Assembly (NCBI GenBank): GCA_947359465.1
Contig: OX375883.1
Coordinates: 18,292,088 to 18,356,087 of the forward strand
Direction of reading: 5' to 3'
Source: Metellina segmentata
Lineage: Eukaryota > Arthropoda > Arachnida > Araneae > Tetragnathidae
Length of the DNA: 64,000 nt
Part shown: positions 22,404-33,607 of the stretch, piece after piece
Numbering within the stretch: position 1 is the stretch's first letter
Layout: each line of letters starts with the position of its first letter
Program-made: the position numbers and the translations under genes
The notes under the pieces: generated by a model
The model's database searches: none
Told to the model about the DNA's origin: nothing
What the model saw: only the letters and a program-made list of their open reading frames with translations

Positions 22404-23630
22404 CCATTCTCTTGTTAGCCCGATGGACCAACGAAGTTTATCGCCTTTTAACGCGGTCACAACTCGGGAGGGTGACTAACCGAGGTGTTTATTTTGCGTA
22501 TGGACGTGGCGCCATCTTGAATCCGTTTAGCTGATTAATTATTATTATTTCCCAGCAAATTTCTTTTGTATTTTTTATTTTTCTGTAAAGTTTCTAAAAT
22601 ATTTCATGCAACTCAGATTTAAGTACAAACACCTTAGGACGGGGAGATAATCTATTTTGCAGTAGGCACTCCGTAAGTGATTGTTCAATTCAAGTCCAGT
22701 GTAAGTACCAATACGTTTTGGTCCAGAATAATTAAGTTATAAATATATCAAACAGCCAATTTATTTGTGGTGGTGTTCTGGGTAGATTGGTAACAGTTAA
22801 ATGACCGTTATCTGCTAACGGCAATTGTGATGTCCGCTTCGGCGGTAATGTCCTAAACGCATCTCGTTACTCTGATAAACTGAAATACAAAAAAAAAGAA
22901 ATCCACTGACCATCTACTGGAGCAGCACCTTTTTGGTAAATAAAGAATCCAATAACATTCCAAAATAATAATATTTTCAACACTTCCCTGTTTTTTATTT
23001 GCAATGACACTGTTATTTTAATTTCTACGTTTTATTGGCTTTTAAGATTGTAGGGTTCTTGTTTAGTTTTATGTATAGGGCAAATTACGACCAACCTGCG
23101 CCAAGAAATGTAAAAGAAAATTTAATAAAAATAAACTAACAAATGATACTGTTATTTTAACTGCTCTCGGGGTAACAGTCCATCTCTAACGTTTCGTTTT
23201 ATTAGCTTTCAAAGGTACCATATTGTTATTATGGTTTGGTTTTATATTAACTACGGACTATGGTTAGGGTAAACTACACGAACAAACTGTACCAGGTAAT
23301 CCAAAAGAAAATTCATGCTATCGTTTTGTATTTTTGGTTTTCAGAAGGTACAATATTATTCTGATTTGGTTTCGTTGTGGACGGCCCAACTCCGGGCAAG
23401 CGGCGTTATGAGATCAAAAGATTATTCTCTCAGAGAAATTATATAATGACACGACGAAAAACTTCGTTGCACACTTAAGTTCTCCACCAGCGAAAATTAA
23501 ACAGACTTGATATGTGTTCTTGATTATTTTTAGACAAAAATATTTCGGCAATGTTTTTAGCCTCGAGGGCTGAATGCTGATATTTATTTTGCGAATCAAC
23601 AAATAACTATGAAATTTGAGTACCTTAGGC
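22404..23630. repeat. Block C, copy 3 (unit II, single)
   Basis: The only complete block C without a LINE beside it: block B precedes it and block D follows. It shows the likely ancestral order B-C-D. Confidence 0.82.
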
Positions 23631-24291
23631 TATGGCCTAGTTTCCACAATGCAGTTATCCGTGATTAGGTTTCGAACGTCATACCTGCGGCGCGCAGGCA
23701 CTAATGACTAGTAAAACCGTTATTCTACAGTATAAACATTAACAGTTATTGCGAACTTACGGGTTTAGTTAAATTAGTTTCTATTGCTAACAGTTGGTAA
23801 TAAATTCAACAGGTAAAATGATTTGTTAGAAATTGACATCAACCGTTTTGGAAAGTTGTAAACACTCCAACCTTTTGTTTTATAGAATTTAAAATTCATT
23901 TCAATTACAACCCTACTATCCCAATAACTTTTGTCGGTAACTGTTATTTGCAACATTTCGTAACTGTTACTGTGCAATAACATGTCTTAGCTGCATATTT
24001 CCAGACCAGACAGACCCTGTGCAAACACATGTCAGAACACGCACATAGTTGTTGTTGAACGCTACTTAAAACCATTGCTCTCCAAAAGTTAAGGTACAGA
24101 ATATTTTTTTAGTTGTCTAATTTGAAAATGAATGAACATAGGAACCAGAAATTTCGAGGAAATGTGCACTAAACAGTTCATTATTAAATGCGACCGCCTA
24201 GAAATTTACTTACGATCAACACAAACATGATTTTAAATTAAAAAAAAAAGCACTCTTGATAGAAAAGTCCGTTCTTGTAGAAAAATGTATA
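23631..24291. repeat. Block D, unit II (shortened)
   Basis: Same block as 9299-10433 lacking a 474-bp segment; the joint reads ATAACATGTCTTAGC with AT shared by both ends. Deletion or an insertion in units I and III are both possible. No gene seen. Confidence 0.6.
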
Positions 24292-24738
24292 TCACAGGTT
24301 TAGGTGGGAAAATGTCGAATCCTTAAAAAAATGGGTTCTAATAAGGAATGCACCCACACCCCTAACTGCAATGCATTGGTGGCATCGACTTTTCATGCTG
24401 TTAATTAAGTTGTCGGACACCGAATTGGGAAGCGAAGACCAGACACGGAGTAACTCTTGCTCCAGCCTATGTAACAACCTTGGAGTATGACCTAAAGCAG
24501 CAACGTGTCTGCCAAGGTAGTCCCAAACAGGATCTATTGGACTAAGGTCTGGAGATTGAGCTGGCCATTCCATTCGCTTCAAACCGTGACCCTCAAGATA
24601 GTTCTCAACAAGCACAGCTCTGTGAGGTCTAGCATTATCATCCATAAGAATGAAACCATTACCAATAGCAGCTGCTAATAGTCGGACATATGGTTCAAGG
24701 ATCTCATACCGAAATTTCACACCAGTCAGAGTTCCATG
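24292..24738 (-). pseudogene. Tc1-like transposase C-terminal fragment (Tc1-a), unit II
   Basis: Positional copy of 10434-10880 with the same truncation and the same SPIDPVWD substitution. Private changes include VENYLEGHGLKR and RGVGAFL. The E-to-D change therefore predates unit divergence. Confidence 0.85.
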
Positions 24739-25121
24739 TCACTAAACTGATCACTTATTCATTGAGAGAGTCACTAAACTGATACCTTGGATGATATTGT
24801 TACTGTTACTTTTTTTACGATCGGTGATTGCGACCGGGATAGATGAATCAGTAGCAGTGAAAGCTGGGTCTGAGTATCGGTGATTTATTTGGAAGTTGTT
24901 TGGAAGGGGGGGGGTGACAGTTGGTCTGTGAGGATTTTCAACCGGATGCTTAAGTAGGCTTCATGACACACCAGATTCCCGCGCATTTTTCAAAACAAAA
25001 AAAAGACGTTCGATAGTTTTAACGAAGGTTCAGATGAAATCATTTAATTTGGCTATTTTACACGATAAAATTTTTTCGTTCTTCAACAGTCACTGATTAT
25101 TTATTTAGAAAATTTTTTATA

Positions 25122-26551
25122 CAGTGTGTTTCAGTGAACCGTTTCAGAACTTATAAGAATGTAGGGTACATCCTGACAACTCGAAATCATATAACAATGT
25201 GGGGTCGGAAATGCTTTCCTGAAGCAGTTTTGTACACAGAAGCACCGGAAAGAAAAGAGACCGTAAGTGAGAAATCGTTTTAATAATACATGAAAAGAAG
25301 CAAAAGGTACATGGATTAAAGTAAGTGTTCGAAGTTTCTTCCACGGGCTACAATGCACGCCTCATATCTCCGACGCATGGACATCCGAACATTCTGGAAT
25401 ACTCCAGGCATATCTCGAATTTCTCCTGCAGCTACTGCAATTCTTGCAACCAGCTCCTCAACATTGTCAACAGGGGTGTCATAAACTAGCGATTTCAGAT
25501 GACCCCAGAAATAAAAATCAAGACATGATAGGTCGGGTGACCGAGCAGGCCAACGCACTGAACCACCACGTCCGATCCACTGCTGACTAATGTGACATCA
25601 AGGTAGTTACGAACATCTCCGCTATAATGGGCAATGGCTCCATCGTGTTGGAACCACATTGTATGTTGCGTCGATGCAGAAATCTGTTCATCTCTCAAAA
25701 GTTGTGGCAATATTTGCTGCAGAAAGAGCAAGTAGTTAGGTCCGGTTAGACGATACGGTAACAGGTAAGGTCCGATGAGGTGATCTCCCATAATATCGGC
25801 CCATACATTGACCGAAAATCGAATCTGTGCTGCACGACGTCGTATTGTATGCGGGTTCTCGACCGCCCAGATAGGGTCGTTATGCGTGTTGAAAATTCCT
25901 TCCCTTGTGAAGGATGCTTCATCGGAAAACAACACTTCAGCAGGAAAAAGGGGATTTGTAGCACATTTTCCAAGGTACCACTGTGCGAAAGCAATACGAG
26001 GTGCATAATCCTCCGGTTGCTGTGTCTGGTCACGCTGCACGTGAAACGGATGTATGTCTTATTCTCGGAGAATCCTCCAGACGCTGCAATGGGCTTCGTG
26101 TACTCGTTTTTGGATTCCCCTGTACACGCTGCAGCACATTCTGTTCGACGTCTGCAGTCCGTGCTGTTCTTACCCTGTCCCTGCCAGCTCTTTCTAATGA
26201 ACCTGTCTCAGCTAACCTCTGGTGCAGTCTTGCAAAGAAATTATGACTGGGGATACGCCTCGTCGGATATCGTTCCGCGTACAAACGCTGTGCGGCTGGC
26301 CCACTACAATTTGCAGCCCCGTACGCTAAATGCATATCGGCTAACTCTGCGATCGTGTAATCATCCATCCTACTAACTTGGCGTTCTTGTGAGAAATGAA
26401 ATTTCCCTACACGAAAGCTCGGGATTTTCACACAACGCCATCTACCGCGTCAGGCAAGCATTTCTGACTGCCCATTGGTGTCTGATTTTGGTTCGTCAGG
26501 ATGTACCCTACCCCTCTTAGAAGTTCTGAAACGGTTCACTGAAACACCCTG
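25122..26551 (-). mobile_element. DD41D mariner-type transposon, unit II
   Basis: Same insertion as in unit I: same flanking TA and same position in the left arm. The inner terminal repeats are partly diverged (AACTTATAAGAATGTAGGG). Slightly shorter because of internal deletions. Confidence 0.92.
25316..26368 (-). pseudogene. DD41D (DUF4817-type) transposase, unit II
   Basis: Same protein as in unit I with different damage. The Trp codon near 25978 is intact, and the N-terminal frame stays open through RTARTADVEQNVLQ. A deletion of about 30 bp near 26090 removes part of the second helix-turn-helix. A one-base deletion near 25587 shifts the frame before the third catalytic D. The lesions differ from units I and III, so decay continued separately. 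Confidence 0.88.
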
Positions 26552-26960
26552 TATAGAGGAACATGAGAGCTAGAACTTGGTTTATTTATATTTGGTTTTG
26601 TTTACAATTACAAATTTTCTTTTAAACCTCATGTAAATCGTTTTTAATTCTAAAAAATGAAAAATGTGGTTCGGAAGTATCAATGGAATGAGTCGAAATC
26701 ACAGGGAAGGGGGAGGGGGGAGATGATTATTTCATTTCGCTAGTGAATAGAATACGCTTTACGAGTTTGTGCCTTCTTTAAAGTTCGTCTCTTAAGATGA
26801 AACCATTTCAGAGGGAGTATCAACACAATGATGTTTTCTGCGATAATGAATGCATTCTGAAATATCGTAATGCAAGTACAAAAAAATTATAATCACAGAA
26901 TGTTTAATGTTTAAAGCGAATAATTTGTTAGTGTAAACAGTGATTTTCAGCGTTACCACC

Positions 26961-27330
26961 TAAATATCGAACATCCTCTGATGCTTCTTCTGCGTAAATA
27001 AATTCATTATATATTAATCTATAGAAAATTAAATACATTTTTTCTTTTCGTAAAGATTGATTTACTTTCTCGCGCGCGATGAGTTGCTTTCCGAGAAAAT
27101 ACATGTTACTTTGATATCAACCCACGCCAATAGCTTGAGCAGCACATTCCGAGAAATGGCTCTAATTTTATCGTCCAGATCTCGTGTTGGGGTGGCGAAC
27201 TGGAGTGTTTGTAATATCAATTTTATTACCACCAGGGGTCCTAAGAATCGAATAACTGAAATAATTTTGGTGGACATTTTTGCGTGACGAAATTTGGGGT
27301 GAAAGTGCACCCCTGATGAGAAATGCAGCG
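26961..27330. other. Loop of inverted repeat left of Tc1-b, unit II
   Basis: Positional copy of 13091-13560 without its 45-bp segment. It ends at AATGCAGCG, where a deletion removes the 5' part of Tc1-b. No gene seen. Confidence 0.6.
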
Positions 27331-28363
27331 TGAAAACCAGTGGACAGAAGAGACTTCATTTACACGGCGACCAGGCTCAGGACGCCCTCGACAGACCAGT
27401 CGTCGAGAAGACCGTCACATCATACGAAACGCACGCGTAGAGCCAACTGCCTCATGGGCTGCTATCCAGACACAGACAGCACCTTCGCTATGGGCCCCTG
27501 TGTCTTCCCGAACCATCGCAAAGCGCCTGGCTGAAGAACATCTGGTATCGCGGCGCCCATTACGTGTGCTGCCAATGACATCCACCCACCGACGCTTCCG
27601 TTTGGAGTGGTGTCGCGCTCGACGGGATTGGACTGCAACGGAATGGAACCAGATCGTCTTCAGCGACGAATCTAAATTCAATTTGAGCAGTGATGACAAT
27701 CGTGTTCGTGTGTGGAGGCCACGTGGTGAACGCCTCAATCATGCCTTCGCTTTACAGCGACACACCGCTCCCACAGTTGGTGTGATGGTATGGGGTGCCA
27801 TTGCTTACGATACACGGTCTTACCTAATATTGATCCATGGCACAATGACAGCCCAGCGGTACGTCCATGACATCCTTCAGCCCCATGTGATGTCACTCAT
27901 GGCAGGGCTCCCAGCAGCCATTTTTCAACAAGACAATGCTCGGCCACACACAGCAAGGACGTCGCAATACTGCCTCCGCCACATTATGACCCTTCCCTGG
28001 CCTGCTCGATCCCCAGATTTGTCACCAATCGAGCATATCTTGGATCGTTTGGGACAGGAAGTTGGACACCCTACGAGTTCGGTCGAACTAGAGGCGCGCA
28101 ACTGTGGAACGAGATGTCTCAGGACATCATACGGAACTTGTATGCCTCAATGCCCGTTCGTATTGCATCGTGCATTCGCGCTAGAGGGGGTCCAACAAAG
28201 TACTAAACCTTCCGTTCATTTGTACTTTTTTCTGCGATAAATGATTCTTTTTCTTTGATTTTCTAATCACTTACTTACATCAAAGTAGTACTTACAAGTG
28301 TAAAATTTCGTTTCATTTTGACGACTTTTTCTTGGTGCGCAAATTTTTATGGCAATGAGTGTA
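27331..28363 (+). pseudogene. Tc1 transposon (Tc1-b), unit II, uninverted
   Basis: Open for about 300 codons from NQWTEETSF. It carries FTRRPGSGRPRQ (AT-hook-like GRPR), VFSDESKFNLSSDD (first D), VMVWGAIAY, FQQDNARPHTAR (second D) and WPARSPDLSPIEHI (third residue E). By my count 32 residues separate the last two. The N-terminal 70 or so codons are deleted. A frameshift near 28100, after VELEAR, puts the C terminus (WNEMSQDIIRNLYASMP) in another frame; the same joint is visible in units I and III. It shows the order before the inversion in those units. Confidence 0.88.
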
Positions 28364-28659
28364 TTTCTCTCACTGTTGTGTAAAGAGCTCATTACTAATG
28401 GTTGAAATTAAATAGGGTACTCTTTAATTATAATCTGGAGGATAAAAAGATTTCAAAACTTTATTTCATGAACAAAAACGACAGTTATTGGACGCAGTGT
28501 CATAACATAAATTTTTGTAGAACAGAGAGAGAGCTGGGAATCCCGTAACAGGAAATATTCTAACGAGTAGTAGTTGTTCTGAAAACACATCCAGAGAACC
28601 AATTTTTTTATCAATAAATTATACACTTTAAAAATCAAACATTCAATCATAATTTTTGT

Positions 28660-29660
28660 ACTTTTATTCCATTTCAGAATGCATTCATTTCCGCTATAAA
28701 CATCACTGTGTTGATCCGCTCACTGTAACTGCTTCGTCTTTAAATAATGCAGAAGCTCGTAATACGGTGAAGAAATGCACTGTAATAATTATATATACGA
28801 GAAACAAATATCAAAACGGAACTTCGGATTCAGAGTGTAAAAGGAACAGTCGAGAGAGTAAATTCCCCATTAGAGATCTCTTGAGTAATTATGTTTCTAT
28901 GGAAAACACATTTTATTTGTATGAAAAATGACGAATTTTTAAGATTTCTAGAATATAATTGCATTTCAAAATTGTTTTCTATCAATTCACTGTTCCCTTT
29001 GTTACTACTCATAATTCATCTTCGGATTCTAAAGCAACACTGTATGCAAGTATAAATAAAGAGAGTAAAATAGTCTAACAGAATAAAAAATTTCTCAGTG
29101 TCAAAAATCAGCATGCAGCCATGTTCTTATTCTATTTACTACCACAATCAAATAATCATCTTCGCCTCCTCCTTCTTGATTTAGACTCATTCAATTTATA
29201 AAGTATTTCAGAGGCACCTACTTTTGCACACATAATTTGTTCTTTATAATTAAAAACGACTTACAAGATTTTCAAAAGAAACTTTGGTTTTAACAAAATC
29301 AAAAAATGGAAAAAAATTGTATCTCGTGTGTTCTCTATTCAAATATAACTACATAATTAACCATAGAAACTGTAAAAACAACAATTAATTTGTCATTTAA
29401 AATAGCAAATTTTAAAGACGTTTTCCCTTTTGAACTTTCTACTAAACTATCGAGCTTCATTTTTTGTTTAGTCAAAGGCGCGACAATCTGGTGTGTCATA
29501 AATCCTCTTTAGCATCCGCTTGAAAATTCTCAAGAGAAATCCGACTCCGTTACAGACCAGCTGTCACCCCTACCAAATCACCAATACTCAGTCACCGCTA
29601 CACGAATCACCGATCGCAGTAGCAGTAATAGTATCAATATCAGCCAGTGTATCGGCTTAG
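28660..29660 (-). repeat. Large inverted repeat, right arm, unit II
   Basis: Inverted partner of 24739-26960. It includes extra bases at 29520-29552 that restore a closer match to the left arm (TTGAAAATTCTC). Confidence 0.7.
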
Positions 29661-30994
29661 CGATATCGATCTGTTACCGAATCAAGAACTGTGATTCCAC
29701 TTATCCGTCATTGAGTAGCAGTTATGTGATACGACTTACATGGGGATATCCGTTCGTTGTTCATTATTTCTAATCTGCACTCACAGCAAATGAGAGCAGT
29801 TCGTGAACGAATTTCTTGGACAAAAGCATTTTATTAACAGATTATCTACTTTTCTTCATATAAAATTTTAATATATTAAAATACTGGTGGTTGTAACTCG
29901 AATTAGAGAAATTTTCAGTTTAAAGCAAAAAAACACCTAAAACACACATTTCATTGTCCCAGTCATCAACAAATAATTGCAATAAGTCCACGAAAAGTGC
30001 CAGCGATATAGAGATAAGAGAATCGTTTCAAATGAGACGAAATTAAAAGTGTAGCGTGAATCATCTGTTTGAACGTTTCATGAACTAAAAATGTAAAGCG
30101 GTTTCGCCGATACTATTGAAACACAGTTATAAACTGCTACTGAGATAATAAAATATTACTGGAACAATAATTGAGAAAATTTGCATCGTTCGTTGTGATT
30201 GGAGTCTTAGTGTTATCAACAAATATCAGTTAACTTCTATTGGTGATTGCGATCGCAATTGGTATTAGTGATTGGTAGCGACTCAAGGGCGTATATAAGG
30301 GAGTGGCTGAGGGGGCACGGGCCCATCCAATGATAACTTTTTATTTAGAATTTTTTTAAATCGAATTTGTATTCCTGGCGGAAACAAATTTCCTAAAAGA
30401 TTTTATTATTTGGACACATTTAAATCTGGACAGAGAAGCTATTTCCTTTCCTGAGTAAAGTAAACACAGTGGGCTGGACACAGGGATCACCAAAATTTAT
30501 GATGGTTGATGAAAGATGTGCTGTGACCACGTGGTTGTGAGAGTGCAACTCAACAGGGAACATTTTCTTCCTCCGCTGCCCGCAGAATCCAATGGACACC
30601 CCTAACAGTTTTACGACTTTGCGAGATAAGAAACCCTCTGTTTCTACTTGCCAATGGGGTAAAATCAATTCTTAAACTTCGTGAGGGAAGATATACAAAA
30701 AGTCAAAACCCATCTCCAGAACAGAATCTGTGATTTAGTTTCTCTTTTAATTTATGGCTATAATAAGTTTGCATAGTACCGTATTTATTAATTGTTGTTA
30801 TAAACAACTGCCTATTGAACAAATTTTTGTGTTTCTTAATACTAAAAGAGCGGCCAAAAGAACGCCGATATTAAAGTCAATGATTGTAGAATGCTGCCCT
30901 GAACAGAAAAAAAAAAGAAACTAATTTCTTTCTGCGAAACTTGAAGGGTCGAAAGACATGATTCTGTTTTGATATTCAAAAATTTGATGGAATC
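29661..30994. other. Linker right of inverted repeat, unit II
   Basis: Positional copy of 15791-17127, more diverged. The minus-strand frame at 30420-30668 is open here. Similarity to units I and III ends at GATGGAATCCAT, exactly where the satellite starts in those units. Confidence 0.5.
30246..30332 (+). promoter_or_regulatory. Palindrome, TATA-like box and hairpin, unit II
   Basis: Same palindrome and GTATATAAGGG as unit I; the hairpin arms are changed (GAGGGGGCACGGGCCCATCC). Confidence 0.35.
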
Positions 30995-31399
30995 CATGAT
31001 TCTTGCTCTCCTAGAATTTAAAAACGAGGGAAGTAATTCTTCCCATAAGAAAAGAATTTATAAATATTTGATTGATGAAGAAAGAGAATATTCAAAACAT
31101 TTTTTCTTATAACTCTTTATATTAAAAAAGCTACCGCAGCCGCAGGATTGAAAACTCGCTTTTTACTCTCGATTCTTAGACGGTTTCCCGAGAAAGTACG
31201 GGTCAGAAAATTACGAAATTAACATGGTTAGTTCAAAATTGCACACGGAACAAGACGGAGAAGATTTTTTTCCCGATGCGGCTATTAGTTTATTGTGCAT
31301 TAAGTGTCAAAGTCGAAAAAAGCGAAATTTCTAACGCGAGTGAAAAAAACACGTACAAATTTTCAATCTTCAACCGTGAGTTTTTTTTTGTACCTCTAA
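30995..31399. other. Unit II private segment left of MITE
   Basis: Replaces the satellite position of units I and III. Non-coding as far as seen; a 64-codon frame at 31276-31470 runs into the MITE and is probably chance. Confidence 0.5.
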
Positions 31400-31848
31400 G
31401 GCCCAGTGCACACATCCGGTTTTCCAACGTGCGTCGCCGCTGCCGCAACGCAAGTGATGAGATACATTAGATCCAATGGATTAGTGCACACATGCTTCCG
31501 GCGCCGCTGCTAGGACGCACGTCCAACTTGCGAGCAATTTGTACCGCAGTTCCCCACGGCGCCGCAGCTCGCCGCAAACGCTTCTCCGTTCTGAAGTACC
31601 TTGTTTTCATATATAAATGGAATATAAATAATTATTAATAAAAGGTTATATCCAGTAAATTCTATTTTGTTTCAAAATATACTTTTTTTACACCAAGTAA
31701 GCGAAATAAACACGTTTTCTTCGATAGAATATTTATCGAAAATGGCGCGAAATGAGAATTTGCGTTATTACACGGTTATGTGTGCATAGTTGGGCTTCGA
31801 TGCCGCAACGGCGCCGCACGTTGAAAACCCGGATGTGTGCACCTGGCC
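31400..31848. mobile_element. MITE with GGCC ends and TAA duplication
   Basis: A 449-bp element. The left end GGCCCAGTGCACACATCCGG and the right end, read inward, GGCCAGGTGCACACATCCGG, continue as inverted repeats for about 50 bp, including ACGTGCG and CCGC-rich runs. The centre is AT-rich. TAA lies directly outside both ends (31397-31399 and 31849-31851), as in PIF/Harbinger-type elements, whose targets are 3-bp TWA. No coding capacity. Found only in unit II here. Confidence 0.8.
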
Positions 31849-31964
31849 TAAAAGTGAAAATTTGCAGTTCGCGGAGATTTTTAGAAATTTCAATTTGGTT
31901 CCTGGTAATATATATTTTTTAATTCTGGGAAAAATGGTGCAGTTTCTATATTTTTTTGTTAAAA

Positions 31965-33607
31965 CTGTCGTATCTATAGCTTATTACTATTAGTTTTTAA
32001 ATTTCAAAACTTCACACGAAACCTAAGAATGTATTCTTTCTTATGATGCAATTATTTTTGAAATCGGTTAATAAATAAATTCGATGCGATGAAAAGTATA
32101 TTTTCGCGATAGGGTACAAATTTTTTATCGCGGAGAGGAAATGTTACATATTCTAACTCGCCTTGGGGTGAAGGTCGCTTTGACGTCATGGAAGAGAAAG
32201 ACGCTTGCAAAAGGAGTGTTGGTTTGCGAAGCAAACCACGTGGCATTGCGTGGCAATCACCGGGGGTTGGCGAGCGTAGGCGACTAATTTTAATTATGTA
32301 GTGGAACACGAAATATGGAGAAAAAAAAAACTCATTGATCATAAAAGCGGAATTTTGCTACTTGGTATCTGGCAATGTCAGAATTAGTGTTTCATTTTTA
32401 AAAATTTGATTTAGTATTTGTGTGTTTGTGTTTCAGAATTAACAACGAGATGTTGCCGTCTTATTTAAGGAATCTCAAGTATTATAAATGTGTTTTTTTT
32501 TGTTGTTATAAATCGTTACATTCTTTATTAATATTGTTCAAAAGTTTTTTTTTCGAATTGTTCTATATCAGAATATATTCAGGTAGTCCAAATTCAAAAT
32601 GTTTGAACACGTTTTTTTTTTTTTTTTTTTCAGAATTCTACCTTTTCTAAGAATTGAAATTTCGTTTCTGTTTGGATTTATGTCTTACGATATATTGCAG
32701 AAATATTATTTAGGAGTTAGATTTTTATGATTTATTTACTTCCTGCAAAACATCACTAGAGATGGGTAATTTCTTGTCGGTATATGTATATATTTTGACC
32801 AACTTTCCTTACATTTTTGATTGAATACCTAATTCTTTGTAAGTTTTCGCGTTTCATATAAAAATAAATAAAATATACAAATCAAAACATTTTGAATTAA
32901 GGTGTGTAATTTCTTATTTTAAAGTGAAGTTAAGTTTAAAAAAATTTCTTTAAAATGAAGGGTTACGTTAAATTAAACGGGTAGTCATACGTTGTAGTTT
33001 AAATACATTTCAAAATTTTGCTATAGCTTTTCATTGAAAGACGATTAAAATCAATAAAATTTGCATTTGTTTTCGTGTTTCATGGGTGCTATTGAAAGCT
33101 GTTCTCCATAGTAAAAAAGTATCTGCATCTATCATTCTAAATAGGGGTACAGCTTCACTTTACGTTTATAAGTGATGGCAACGGCTTGGCGATTTTTTTT
33201 TTTTGGCGCACTTCTAGTTGCGAGTTACGGTAAAATTAAAGTAACCCATCTGTTATTACCGTCGTTGTGGTTTTCATGGCAAACTCGGCAAACGGAAACT
33301 TTCAATTTTAATTTTAAATATTCTAGAAAGTTCTCCAAAATCCGCTAAAGTCGTTTGATTTCATTGGTTTGTTTGAAATTTATTTTTTTGCTCTCATCGG
33401 TTATTTGGATTTTAAAATATCTTTTGATTGCATTGGTCCTTTTAAATCTTTTTTTGTTGTACCATTGGTCCGTTTATTTGTATATCTACAGGTGTGGAAT
33501 TTTTATTTTATTATAACAGTTTTCACGAACCTTTTAAGAATTATTTGTTTTTTTGCCATTTGTGAATTTTTTTGTTTAAATTTTTTTTTTTTTTTGAGAG
33601 AGAGAGA
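31965..33607. repeat. Block E, unit II, with 674-bp private insert
   Basis: Matches block E of units I and III on both sides of 32043-32716. About 180 bp near 32996-33200 is also private. It ends in T runs and a GAGAGA run before the truncated LINE. No gene seen. Confidence 0.65.
32043..32716. other. Unit II private insert with short palindromes
   Basis: Absent from units I and III, which read TCTTATTAG across this point. It contains GGTTTGCGAAGCAAACC, CCACGTGGCATTGCGTGGC and paired CGCGAT / ATCGCG, giving several possible hairpins near 32105-32260. No ORF or termini recognised. Confidence 0.5.

Larger units (their letters stand above)
24739..26960 (+). repeat. Large inverted repeat, left arm, unit II
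   Basis: Positional copy of the unit I left arm, also split by the DD41D element (25122-26551), with a shorter GTCTGTGAGGATTTT segment. The same landmark motifs pair with 28660-29660. Confidence 0.7.

Noticed and set aside
31276..31470. 64-codon plus-strand ORF in unit II
   Set aside because: Half of it is the inverted repeat of a MITE and it has no counterpart in other units.
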